The notes under the pieces were generated by a model that was given only the letters and a program-made list of their open reading frames with translations, was not told the origin of the DNA and did no database searches. The translations under genes and the position numbers were made by a program. 64,000 bases of DNA from the NCBI GenBank assembly GCA_023460955.1, contig JAEWOH010000048.1, forward strand, positions 1 to 64,000, given 5' to 3'. Below are positions 25,243-32,821 of the stretch, piece after piece. Positions within the stretch are counted from its first letter, which is position 1. The number at the start of each line of letters is the position of its first letter. The stretch is from Bacillota bacterium (lineage in GTDB: Bacteria; Bacillota; Clostridia; Acetivibrionales; DSM-1351).

Positions 25243-26640
25243 TTGACAAGCGACAAAATGAAGTTTCTAAAAAGATCTATATTTATTATAGATTTATTAT
25301 TGACAGTAAATGTGTTCTATCTTTCATATTACATAAGAAATGCTTACTTTGGCAAGGAATACGGATATGTAACTCATTTTAATACATATACTTGGATTCT
25401 CATAATGGCTGTAGGTTTTATTTCTTTATTTTTAACTTTTCTAAAGTCATATGATCAGATAATTCAAGACAAGTACTACATGGTTGCGTTTAGAGCATCA
25501 ATTGCTATATTTATTAGTGTTATATTCATGTTTGCTATATTTTTCTTTCTAGGGGAAAACAGGTTAAGCAGACTGTTCTTCGGGATTTTTGGATGCTTAG
25601 AGCTTCTTATCATTTTACTTGAAAGAGCCGGCATAAAAATAGCCCTCCATTTATACTCAAAGGATGAGGTACATAAAAAGAATGTTTTGATTATAGGATG
25701 CGGGAGATTAGGTAAACAATACTTTGACAGTGTAAGACAGCATAAAAACCTGGGAGTCAATATTATAGGATTCTTAACTAAAGACGCATTGGAAAATGAT
25801 AATATAAATTATAGTATAATCGGAACCATCTGTGATCTTGAAACTATATCAAAGGAGTATCTACTGGATGAAGTAATTATTGCACTTAAAACAGATGAAT
25901 ACAGTGAATTGGAATATATCTTGAATACCTGTGATAAACAAGGTATTAGGGTTAAGATTCTTCCTGGATACTTTGAGTTTTTACAAGTAAGTATGAAATT
26001 AGAAGAAGTTTTTGGTGTCCCAATAATTAATATTCGTGAAGTACCTCTTGACTCCATTGGAAATAGAATTGTTAAAAGGACCTTTGATATAATAGCAGCA
26101 TCATTAGCTATATTCATTTTCTCACCACTCTATATTATACTCGCCATCGGTGTTAAGGTTACATCTCGGGGACCAGTTTTGTTTAAGCAAGAGCGTGTTA
26201 GTGCGGGGAATAAACCTTTTCTTATGCTAAAATTCCGTTCAATGTGCGTTCAGAAGAAAGAAGAAGAAAAAACACAATGGACTACACAAAATGATGCAAG
26301 GGTAACAAAATTTGGCTCTTTTATAAGAAAGACAAGCTTAGACGAACTGCCTCAGTTTTTTAATGTACTTAAAGGTGATATGAGTATAGTGGGTCCAAGA
26401 CCCGAAAGGCCTTTTTGGGTGGAAAAGTTTAAAGACGAAATTCCTGACTATGCATTGAGACATTACATAAAGACTGGGATAACTGGGTGGGCTCAAGTAA
26501 ATGGTCTTAGAGGTGATACCTCAATAGAGGAGAGAATAAAGTGCGATAATTATTACATACATAATTGGAGTCTTTGGATGGATATTAAGATTTTGTTTTT
26601 AACTGTGTTTAAAGGCTTTGTAAATAAAAATGCTTATTAA
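25243..26640 (+). CDS. Polyprenyl glycosylphosphotransferase (long, WbaP-like form)
   Basis: A 465-residue priming transferase: four to five N-terminal membrane helices (about 10-125), a Rossmann/CoA-binding-like domain (VLIIGCGRLGKQYFDSV, about 145-240), a further helix and the catalytic domain with RGPVLFKQERVS, LKFRSM, TSLDELPQFFNVLKGD, VGPRPERP and GITGWAQVNGLRGD. It links a sugar-1-phosphate to undecaprenyl phosphate. The start is TTG 25243 behind AGGTG; ATG 25258 lacks a site. It is the second priming enzyme of the window, with its own promoter and terminator, and could start a different polymer from the one at 9165. Confidence 0.9.
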   Translation: MTSDKMKFLKRSIFIIDLLLTVNVFYLSYYIRNAYFGKEYGYVTHFNTYTWILIMAVGFISLFLTFLKSYDQIIQDKYYMVAFRASIAIFISVIFMFAIFFFLGENRLSRLFFGIFGCLELLIILLERAGIKIALHLYSKDEVHKKNVLIIGCGRLGKQYFDSVRQHKNLGVNIIGFLTKDALENDNINYSIIGTICDLETISKEYLLDEVIIALKTDEYSELEYILNTCDKQGIRVKILPGYFEFLQVSMKLEEVFGVPIINIREVPLDSIGNRIVKRTFDIIAASLAIFIFSPLYIILAIGVKVTSRGPVLFKQERVSAGNKPFLMLKFRSMCVQKKEEEKTQWTTQNDARVTKFGSFIRKTSLDELPQFFNVLKGDMSIVGPRPERPFWVEKFKDEIPDYALRHYIKTGITGWAQVNGLRGDTSIEERIKCDNYYIHNWSLWMDIKILFLTVFKGFVNKNAY

Positions 26641-26674
26641 TTTAAAGATTAAAATAGTTATGCTATAATTTAAA

Positions 26675-26702
26675 ACATATGATTTTGGGTCATATGTTTT
26701 TT
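26675..26702 (+). terminator. Intrinsic terminator (same stem as at 11049)
   Basis: ACATATGA (26675-26682) pairs with TCATATGT (26690-26697) and is followed by T6. Stem and loop length equal the terminator at 11049-11078. Confidence 0.85.
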
Positions 26703-26773
26703 ATATTAATAAAATAAATACAGTATTAGATAGGAATTGGCTAATAAGTTGGTATCTACGGAAAGGCTTAAGA

Positions 26774-27289
26774 ATGAGGTCTAAAAAAGGAAGTATTGTA
26801 ATAAGTTTAGTTGCTTTATTGGTTCTAGGGTGGGTTGGCTTTATATTCTACATGTCGTCACAGTCTGCAACAAATTCAGGTCACATGAGTCAACGGCTTA
26901 CATTGTTTCTAATAACGGTAGCAGAGAAAATAGGAGCATTGACCGAAGGCTCATCAAATTATCCTTATCTGGTTCAAAAGTATGATTCTATGGTAAGAAG
27001 TCTTGCTCATATGGGAATGTATTTCTTGCTTTGTCTGATACTATCGTTGGTTTTTAAATATTTGAACCTTAAAAGATGGGCAATAAAAAGTTTAACAATT
27101 TGTACTGTCATAAGTATTCTTGATGAACTGAATCAAATGAATTATAAAGGAAGAAATGATTTTGGACAGTTAAATTCCGGTTTAGAGGATCTTTTGAAGG
27201 ATTTTTTTGGAACTCTTACAGCACTTGTAGCAGCTCTATGCATAATAAATATAGTTAATTTTATTCGTAACAAGAAGCTTTCGGGATAA
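26774..27289 (+). CDS. VanZ-like membrane protein 1
   Basis: A 171-residue VanZ-family protein with four hydrophobic helices, YMSSQSATNSGHMS after helix 1, the conserved KYDSMVRSLAHMGMYFLLCL and ILDELNQM followed by R-G-R-like NYKGRNDF. VanZ of Tn1546 gives low-level teicoplanin resistance; chromosomal relatives have no settled role. It is followed by a paralogue 55 bases downstream, with which it probably forms an operon. Confidence 0.82.
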   Translation: MRSKKGSIVISLVALLVLGWVGFIFYMSSQSATNSGHMSQRLTLFLITVAEKIGALTEGSSNYPYLVQKYDSMVRSLAHMGMYFLLCLILSLVFKYLNLKRWAIKSLTICTVISILDELNQMNYKGRNDFGQLNSGLEDLLKDFFGTLTALVAALCIINIVNFIRNKKLSG

Positions 27290-27344
27290 TAACTAACGAT
27301 TCAAACAAATTTAGTTCAAATGAGTTTATAAAAGGGAAATGGTT

Positions 27345-27806
27345 ATGAAGAAGAAAATTAAGATAATAGCCTCCTGGGCAGCAGCTGCCTTATGGATGCT
27401 CCTTATCTTCAGACTATCCTCGCAGGTTGCTGATACTTCAAATGGGCTTAGTCTGGGCATAACAGAGTGGGTAAACAGAATACTTGCAAATTTAACACAA
27501 ATTGAAATGGATACATTAAACCATATTGTCCGGAAATCGGCACATTTTACAGCATACCTGATACTTGCGGTTTTGTGCTTGAATGCTCTACGTGTCAGCG
27601 GTGTTTTAGGCCGGAAGCGTTATATTTCAGCAATTTCAATTTGTTTTCTTTATTCGATCAGCGATGAGATACATCAGCTTTTCGTTCCAGGCAGAAGCGG
27701 CAGACTAATGGATGTAATTATTGACACCTTGGGAGCAGCTGTGGGAATTATAATCAGCATAATACTGAGAAAGCTCTTATTTAGAAAAGGCCAATCATAT
27801 CTTTAA
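27345..27806 (+). CDS. VanZ-like membrane protein 2
   Basis: A VanZ-family protein of 153 residues: helix 1 ASWAAAALWMLLIFRLSSQ, the family motif NHIVRKSAHFTAYLILAVL and SISDEIHQLFVPGRSGRLMDVIID, closer to the family consensus than its upstream neighbour. ATG 27345 is favoured over 27339 because AAAGGGA at 27331-27337 is too close to the latter. Tandem VanZ genes in one operon suggest duplication and divergence; substrate and role are unknown. Confidence 0.88.
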   Translation: MKKKIKIIASWAAAALWMLLIFRLSSQVADTSNGLSLGITEWVNRILANLTQIEMDTLNHIVRKSAHFTAYLILAVLCLNALRVSGVLGRKRYISAISICFLYSISDEIHQLFVPGRSGRLMDVIIDTLGAAVGIIISIILRKLLFRKGQSYL

Positions 27807-27883
27807 TGATGTTATCGTTAATTTGTTTAATTTTATGGTATTTACTAATGGATTTTTAGTAAAAAATAAATCTGACTTATATA

Positions 27884-27912
27884 TTGACCTTTAGTATGTC
27901 AAACTATAAAAT
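27884..27912 (+). promoter_or_regulatory. Promoter of pyrG
   Basis: TTGACC (27884-27889), 17-bp spacer and TAAAAT (27907-27912), about 87 bases before the start codon. The spacer contains GTCAAA, making TTGAC...GTCAA an inverted repeat over the promoter, a possible operator. No pyrG attenuation leader was recognised. Confidence 0.6.
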
Positions 27913-27998
27913 ATAAAAAGGTATGAGCATCAAAATACAATTTAATTTTGCATTTCTATATATATTATGGTTATGAACATGTCGAGAGGAGTAAAACA

Positions 27999-29603
27999 AT
28001 GTCAGTAAAGTATATCTTCGTAACTGGTGGTGTGGTTTCCGGATTGGGTAAGGGAATAACAGCGGCATCGTTGGGAAGGCTTCTAAAAGCAAGAGGTTTA
28101 CATGTAACAATTCAAAAATTTGACCCGTATATAAATGTCGACCCCGGAACGATGAGTCCATATCAGCATGGGGAGGTTTTCGTGACTGAGGATGGGGCTG
28201 AAACAGACCTTGATTTGGGCCATTACGAAAGATTTATAGACGAAAATCTCAGTAAAAACAGCAATGTTACAACCGGTAAGATATATTGGTCAGTAATCAG
28301 TAAAGAAAGAAAAGGTGACTTCCTCGGAGGCACAGTTCAAGTAATACCGCATATAACTAACGAAATAAAAGACAGAATTTATAGAGTAGGAAAATCTGAA
28401 AGAACAGATGTAGTTATCACCGAGATAGGCGGAACAGTAGGTGATATTGAAAGTCTCCCGTTCCTTGAAGCAATCAGACAAGTATCTACAGAAATCGGTA
28501 GAGAAAATGTTATGTATATCCATGTTACCCTGGTACCATTCTTAGGTAAATCAGGTGAACTCAAAACAAAACCAACTCAGCACAGCGTTAAAGAATTAAT
28601 AAGTCTTGGAATTCAGCCTGATGTTATTGTTTGCAGAACAGAAAAATTCCTTTCACAGGATTTGAAAGATAAAATTGCATTTTTCTGTAATCTTCCTGCT
28701 GGCGCAGTTGTTCAGAACCTTGACGCTGAAGTTTTATACGAAGTGCCTTTAATGCTTGAAAAAGAAGGTCTGGCTAAGACTGTTTGCAAAAGATTGGGAC
28801 TGGCCTGCAATGAACCTGATTTGTCTGAATGGGAAGAGATGGTTAATAGGCAGAAGAACCCTAAGGGCTCGGTAACTATTGCACTTGTAGGAAAGTATGT
28901 GGAACTCCATGATGCTTATTTAAGTGTTGCTGAATCTTTAAGACATGGCGGTATCGGAAATGATTTGGAAGTTGATATAAAGTGGGTAAATTCCGAAGAA
29001 CTTGAGAGCAATGAAGTAGCCGATTATCTTAAAGGAGTGGATGGAATACTTGTTCCGGGCGGCTTCGGAGATAGAGGGATAGAAGGAAAAATACTTGCTA
29101 TTACTTACGCCAGAGAAAACAAGATACCATTTTTCGGTATATGCCTTGGTATGCAGATGGCTGTTGTTGAATTCGCAAGAAATGTAGCCGGCTTGCATGA
29201 AGCCAACAGTTCGGAATTCGGTGAAACGCCGTACCCTGTAATAGACCTTATGCCTGAGCAGAGAGATATTGATGAACTGGGCGGTACAATGAGACTTGGG
29301 GTTTATCCATGCAAAATCATTGAGGATACAATGATACAAAATATTTACAAGGATGAACTTATATATGAAAGACATAGACACAGATACGAGTTTAATAATG
29401 AATACCGTGACGCATTGACTCAAGCAGGCATGGTATTATCGGGACTTTCACCAAGCGGTAAGCTTGTTGAGACAATTGAAATAAAGGATCATCCATGGTT
29501 CGTAGGAGTTCAATTCCATCCGGAATTCAAATCCAGACCGAATAAACCTCATCATCTGTTCAAGGACTTTATAAGAGCAGCTCATGAATATAAAACAAGG
29601 TAA
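27999..29603 (+). CDS. pyrG: CTP synthase
   Basis: A full-length 534-residue CTP synthase. The synthetase domain starts with KYIFVTGGVVSGLGKGITAASLGRLLKARG and carries DPYINVDPGTMSPYQHGEVFV and ITEIGGTVGDIES. The glutaminase domain (from about 290) has the nucleophile motif FFGICLGMQMAVVEFARN and ends with PWFVGVQFHPEFKSRPNKPH. It turns UTP, ATP and glutamine into CTP. ATG 27999 follows GAGAGGAG; the frame is open upstream but without a site. It has its own promoter and terminator. Confidence 0.98.
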   Translation: MSVKYIFVTGGVVSGLGKGITAASLGRLLKARGLHVTIQKFDPYINVDPGTMSPYQHGEVFVTEDGAETDLDLGHYERFIDENLSKNSNVTTGKIYWSVISKERKGDFLGGTVQVIPHITNEIKDRIYRVGKSERTDVVITEIGGTVGDIESLPFLEAIRQVSTEIGRENVMYIHVTLVPFLGKSGELKTKPTQHSVKELISLGIQPDVIVCRTEKFLSQDLKDKIAFFCNLPAGAVVQNLDAEVLYEVPLMLEKEGLAKTVCKRLGLACNEPDLSEWEEMVNRQKNPKGSVTIALVGKYVELHDAYLSVAESLRHGGIGNDLEVDIKWVNSEELESNEVADYLKGVDGILVPGGFGDRGIEGKILAITYARENKIPFFGICLGMQMAVVEFARNVAGLHEANSSEFGETPYPVIDLMPEQRDIDELGGTMRLGVYPCKIIEDTMIQNIYKDELIYERHRHRYEFNNEYRDALTQAGMVLSGLSPSGKLVETIEIKDHPWFVGVQFHPEFKSRPNKPHHLFKDFIRAAHEYKTR

Positions 29604-29630
29604 ACTAGATAATTATTAATAAAATATGTT

Positions 29631-29675
29631 AAAAGTAAAGGGACAAGCTGATTACAGCTGGTCCCTTTACTTTTT
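29631..29675 (+). terminator. Terminator of pyrG
   Basis: AAAAGTAAAGGGA (29631-29643) pairs with TCCCTTTACTTTT (29662-29674); an inner AGCTG/CAGCT stem extends the hairpin. The A-rich left and T-rich right arms could serve both strands. Confidence 0.9.
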
Positions 29676-29873
29676 ATTCAAAGAAACCTTATAAAAATTT
29701 TCTTATTTGTATAAAAAAACTCAATACTGACAATAATTAAATATGAAACCTTAATTACTAATTATTACAAAGGGTTCAGTAGAAAATGATTAGATAAAAA
29801 TATATTTGATCATGAATTGGGGATAAGCGAAGCAACAGAGATAACCCTTGTTGCCCGCAAGGAGGGGAAAATT

Positions 29874-30590
29874 ATGAGTAAGGGAATTTTATATCTAAAA
29901 CCAATATCTTCGGGACAAAAAACGGCAAACATTCTGAAAATAGCCATAGCAGCTTTACTTTTAGTAATTCTTGGAGCATGGATAATTTCTTACAACTATG
30001 CTGAGGATGTAAATGCAGGACTTTCTCAGAATTTGGTCAGACTTCATGTTGTTGCTAATAGTGATTCTGCCTCGGATCAAGCGCTGAAGCTTAAAGTCCG
30101 CGATGCAATTATTGATTATATGAAGGACAAGTTGGCAAATTCAAAGAATATTAGTGAAACAAGAGATATTATTAATTCAAATTTAAAAAATATTGAAGAA
30201 CTATCTATAAAGGTAATAAAAGAGAATAATAGCAGTTATGGAGTTAAGGCATCTTTGGGGAATTATTCCTTCCCTACGAAAACTTATGGAGATATAGCAC
30301 TTCCGGCAGGGGAATATCAGGCTCTGAAAGTAGTTATCGGTGAAGGTGTAGGTGCCAACTGGTGGTGTGTTCTATTTCCGCCATTGTGCTTTATAGACGC
30401 AACTCACGGTACAATTCCAGACTCTGTAAAACAGGATTTAAAGAGCTCACTTACAAAAGAAGAGTACAAACTTATTACAACTGCTGATAATGAAGAAGAT
30501 ATCCCGGTGAAAATAAAGTTCAAGGTTGTAGAACTTTTAGAGGGATCAAAAATTAAGGTTACAGGTGCATTAAATAAAATGTTCAGATAA
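29874..30590 (+). CDS. spoIIR: Stage II sporulation protein R
   Basis: A 238-residue protein with one N-terminal membrane anchor (ILKIAIAALLLVILGAWIISY) and the SpoIIR core: LVRLHVVANSDSASDQALKLKVRDAI, LPAGEYQALKVVIGEGVGANWWCVLFPPLCF. SpoIIR is made in the forespore under sigma F and triggers SpoIIGA to process pro-sigma E in the mother cell. ATG 29874 sits behind AAGGAGGGG. It is followed by a strong terminator, so it is a single-gene unit. Its presence identifies an endospore former. Confidence 0.93.
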   Translation: MSKGILYLKPISSGQKTANILKIAIAALLLVILGAWIISYNYAEDVNAGLSQNLVRLHVVANSDSASDQALKLKVRDAIIDYMKDKLANSKNISETRDIINSNLKNIEELSIKVIKENNSSYGVKASLGNYSFPTKTYGDIALPAGEYQALKVVIGEGVGANWWCVLFPPLCFIDATHGTIPDSVKQDLKSSLTKEEYKLITTADNEEDIPVKIKFKVVELLEGSKIKVTGALNKMFR

Positions 30591-30619
30591 ACTGATGCAA
30601 TATAATTGAATCTTCCTTA

Positions 30620-30661
30620 GCAAAAAAGCTATGTAGACATACCACTACATAGCTTTTTTGC
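30620..30661. terminator. Bidirectional-looking terminator after spoIIR
   Basis: A 16-bp stem, GCAAAAAAGCTATGTA (30620-30635) with TACATAGCTTTTTTGC (30646-30661), A-rich on the left and T-rich on the right. Confidence 0.9.
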
Positions 30662-30773
30662 GTTATAAACATATTATCGCCGGGTAAAATAATATATTCA
30701 GGAGCTAACTTATGAGCTGTAGCGCACTCGAAGGGATTAATATATAATGAAGGTATAGTTTATTAGAAGTATT

Positions 30774-30945
30774 GATTTAGAGATATTGATTTAGAATTAT
30801 GGATTTAATGGATTTAGAAATATGGATCTAAAGCTATGAATTTAGAGTCATGAGCTTAATCGGGGTTTAGATATAGGGGTTTAGATATAGGGGTTTAGAT
30901 ATAGAGGTTTTAATATAGGGATTTTGATATAGAGATTTTAACAGA
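30774..30945. repeat. Degenerate 14-bp tandem array
   Basis: About twelve units. Three are identical (GGGGTTTAGATATA at 30862, 30876 and 30890), then three decayed (30904, 30918, 30932). Upstream the same unit occurs as GATTTAGAGATATT-like copies from 30774, with two shortened units of 9 and 10 bp. It fills the gap between spoIIR and the mgtC-like gene; 14 is not a multiple of 3 and no gene reads through it. Confidence 0.85.
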
Positions 30946-31000
30946 TATCTTCAACATGATTAAACAATGCAGCGAAAAGCGGCAGAAACGGGTGGATTAT

Positions 31001-31696
31001 ATGTGGATATTCAACTTTTATTTAGGTGATCAGGCAGGTTTTTATATTTCAATGATAATACGGCTTATAGTTGCCTGTTTACTTGGTGGCGTTATAGGAT
31101 TTGAACGTGAGCATGTACATCGTCCGGCAGGCCTCAGAACACACATCCTTGTGTGTGTAGGATCAGCCCTCGTTATGGTTACCTCCGAGTTTATTTATTA
31201 TCAATACTCCTCTCATGTAAATGTTGACCCCGCAAGACTTGGTGCGCAAGTAATTAGCGGCATAGGTTTTCTGGGAGCAGGGACCATTATAAAGGAAGGA
31301 ATTAGCGTAAAAGGGTTAACTACGGCTGCAAGCCTTTGGGCTGTTTCCTGTATCGGTATAGCTGTTGGAATAGGCTTTTATTCCGGAGCAATTATATCTA
31401 CAATAATAATCTTTCTTATCCTGGTTGTAATCAAAAAAACCCAGGGTAAGATTTCGACTCAGAAGACCACAAGACTTTTTATTCACACGCAGATTAAAAG
31501 AGGGGAAGTAAATGAATTATCCAGAATAATCACTGAACTGGGAGTTAAAATTAAGAAAACAGATTTCATCACCAGTGAAAGAGATGGCGAAATGGTTTTA
31601 AGATTCACACTGGACATATCAAATCAAATCCCCATGGCGGAACTCATAGAGGCTATCCTTTGCCATGAGCATGTAAGAAGGGTGTATGAGGAGTAA
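31001..31696 (+). CDS. MgtC/SapB-family membrane protein
   Basis: A 231-residue protein with the MgtC N-terminal domain: about five helices, IIRLIVACLLGGVIGFEREH, RPAGLRTHILVCVGSALVMVTS, QVISGIGFLGAGTIIKEG and VKGLTTAASLWAVSCIGIAVG. An ACT-like C-terminal domain (about 150-231) follows. The family is linked to adaptation to low magnesium and phosphate; its transport activity is disputed. ATG 31001 behind GGTGG is preferred to ATG 30956, which lacks a site. No magnesium riboswitch was recognised upstream; the tandem array lies there instead. Confidence 0.87.
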   Translation: MWIFNFYLGDQAGFYISMIIRLIVACLLGGVIGFEREHVHRPAGLRTHILVCVGSALVMVTSEFIYYQYSSHVNVDPARLGAQVISGIGFLGAGTIIKEGISVKGLTTAASLWAVSCIGIAVGIGFYSGAIISTIIIFLILVVIKKTQGKISTQKTTRLFIHTQIKRGEVNELSRIITELGVKIKKTDFITSERDGEMVLRFTLDISNQIPMAELIEAILCHEHVRRVYEE

Positions 31697-31907
31697 GCTT
31701 AAAAGATAAGCGGTAATTGAAATTGAGTAACTTTTTCGGGAAAGATGCTACTGACGAATACCATATGTGGAAGTTTGAGAAGCGAGGGTAAATATTATCT
31801 AGATGTATCGTATTAATTTCGTATCTACAAATTTGAATAGTTAACAAACTGCAGGTTAGCTAATACATAAAACTAGCCATATATCAGTCATATAATTACA
31901 GTGTGAC

Positions 31908-32095
31908 TTATCCGGACACTTATTTGTTTTTCATAAAAAGATTACTGTTAAGCAGCTCAAAATGTGGCTGCTTTTTAGTATGTGTTAAATATGTTTGATA
32001 TGCTATGATTTGTAATACGCGAGCACAATTCAGGTCAAAAAGGAGCATGGTTAGAAGAAAAAGCTTTAATTGTTGGTAAACGCAAGTATTTTCTA
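31908..32095 (+). repeat. Repeat copy A: terminator, promoter-like box and 5' half of the structured RNA
   Basis: This copy runs from TATCCGGACACTT through AAAAAGATTACTGTTAAGCAGC, an AGCAGC/GCTGCTTTTT hairpin (about 31951-31976), an extended -10-like TGCTATGAT (about 32001-32009), TACGCGAGCAC and on to CAAGTATTTTC. It is almost the same as 32271-32452 but stops at what is the apex of the full RNA, so it cannot form the rod. The 211 bases before it (31697-31907) show nothing. Confidence 0.75.
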
Positions 32096-32106
32096 TTTCG
32101 GTTTGA

Positions 32107-32271
32107 ATAAAAAGATTACTGTTAAGCAGCTCAAAATGTGTGTTTTTTAGTATGTGTTAAATATGTTTGACATGCTACGATTTGTAATGCGCGAGCACAA
32201 CATTCAGGTCAAAAAGGAGCATGGTTAGAAGAAAAAACACTGAGTAGTAATCTGAGATTAATCAGTTTTTT
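32107..32271 (+). repeat. Repeat copy B: truncated unit with its own terminator
   Basis: The same unit again from AAAAAGATTACTGTTAAGC to GGAGCATGGTTAGAAG, broken off even earlier. It ends in a hairpin (ACTGA 32239-32243 with TCAGT 32262-32266, inner TAAT/ATTA) and T6. A transcript of roughly 90 nt could start near 32180 and end here. Confidence 0.65.
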
Positions 32272-32376
32272 ATCCGGACACTTATTTGGTTTTCCATAAA
32301 AAGATTACTGTTAAGCAGCTCAAAATGTGGCTGCTTCATTATGTTTTTAGTATATTTGAAATGCTATGATTTGTAA
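32271..32376 (+). repeat. Repeat copy C: upstream part of the full structured RNA
   Basis: Third copy of TATCCGGACACTTATTTG and AAAAAGATTACTGTTAAGCAGC, with an AGCAGC/GCTGCT hairpin and TGCTATGAT (32362-32370) as an extended -10-like box, leading directly into the complete RNA at 32377. The arrangement matches a promoter for that RNA. Confidence 0.65.
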
Positions 32377-32607
32377 TGCGCGAGCACAATTCAGGTTAAA
32401 AAGGAGCATGATTAGAAGAAGAAGCAGAAATTGTTGGTGAACACAAGTATTTTCAGCAGGAAAAGTCACAAGGATGTGACTTTTAGCAGCACGCGAGACC
32501 TGGATGGTCTCGTCGCTGCGACGGCAAAAAAATACTTGTAGTGAGCCAATACAAATTTCAGCTTTTTCTTCGGTTGCGACTTTTTTACCTGAATTAGTGC
32601 GTGAGCA
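32377..32607 (+). ncRNA. Rod-shaped structured RNA, copy 1
   Basis: A long imperfect hairpin framed by two GNRA mini-hairpins (TGC-GCGA-GCA 32377-32386 and TGC-GTGA-GCA 32598-32607). AATTCAGGT (32388-32396) pairs with ACCTGAATT (32587-32595); further in, GAAGAAGAAGC pairs with GCTTTTTCTTC and CAAGTATTTT with AAAATACTTG. The apex carries two hairpins with GGA loops: 32461-32484 (tetraloop AGGA) and 32495-32511 (loop TGGAT), the latter enclosed by GCAGC/GCTGC and followed by GACGG. The copy at 43044 keeps every helix with other bases. The GNRA loops exist only on the plus strand, which sets the orientation. Function and family are not recognised. Confidence 0.75.
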
Positions 32608-32821
32608 TTGTAATCTCAACAACCATCAAACGAATTGCTTCAAATCTATATACCAGCTCCATTTTAAGCTGATTAACCTCAATAATCTTGTACTATTTTC
32701 CTCCTTCTTCGAATAAAAATAATTCATAGTGCAACGTATAATATCTGTTTTTCAACCTGGGTCACACTTGCAAAACGGATATTTTAAGCTGTACATAATA
32801 CAAGAGAGGCGATTAAGAGAT

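Noticed and set aside
30774..30945. CRISPR array
   Set aside because: Units are 14 bp, directly adjoining, without unique spacers; the same applies to the 15- and 18-bp arrays.
32461..32511. ANTAR-target RNA (paired hairpins with hexaloops)
   Set aside because: One loop could be read as a hexaloop with A1 and G4, but the other loops are pentaloops or tetraloops in both copies.
32347..32622. Minus-strand open frame of 91 codons and a plus-strand one at 32504-32716
   Set aside because: Both lie across the palindromic structured RNA and arise from its repeats; neither has a ribosome site and they do not survive in the second RNA copy.
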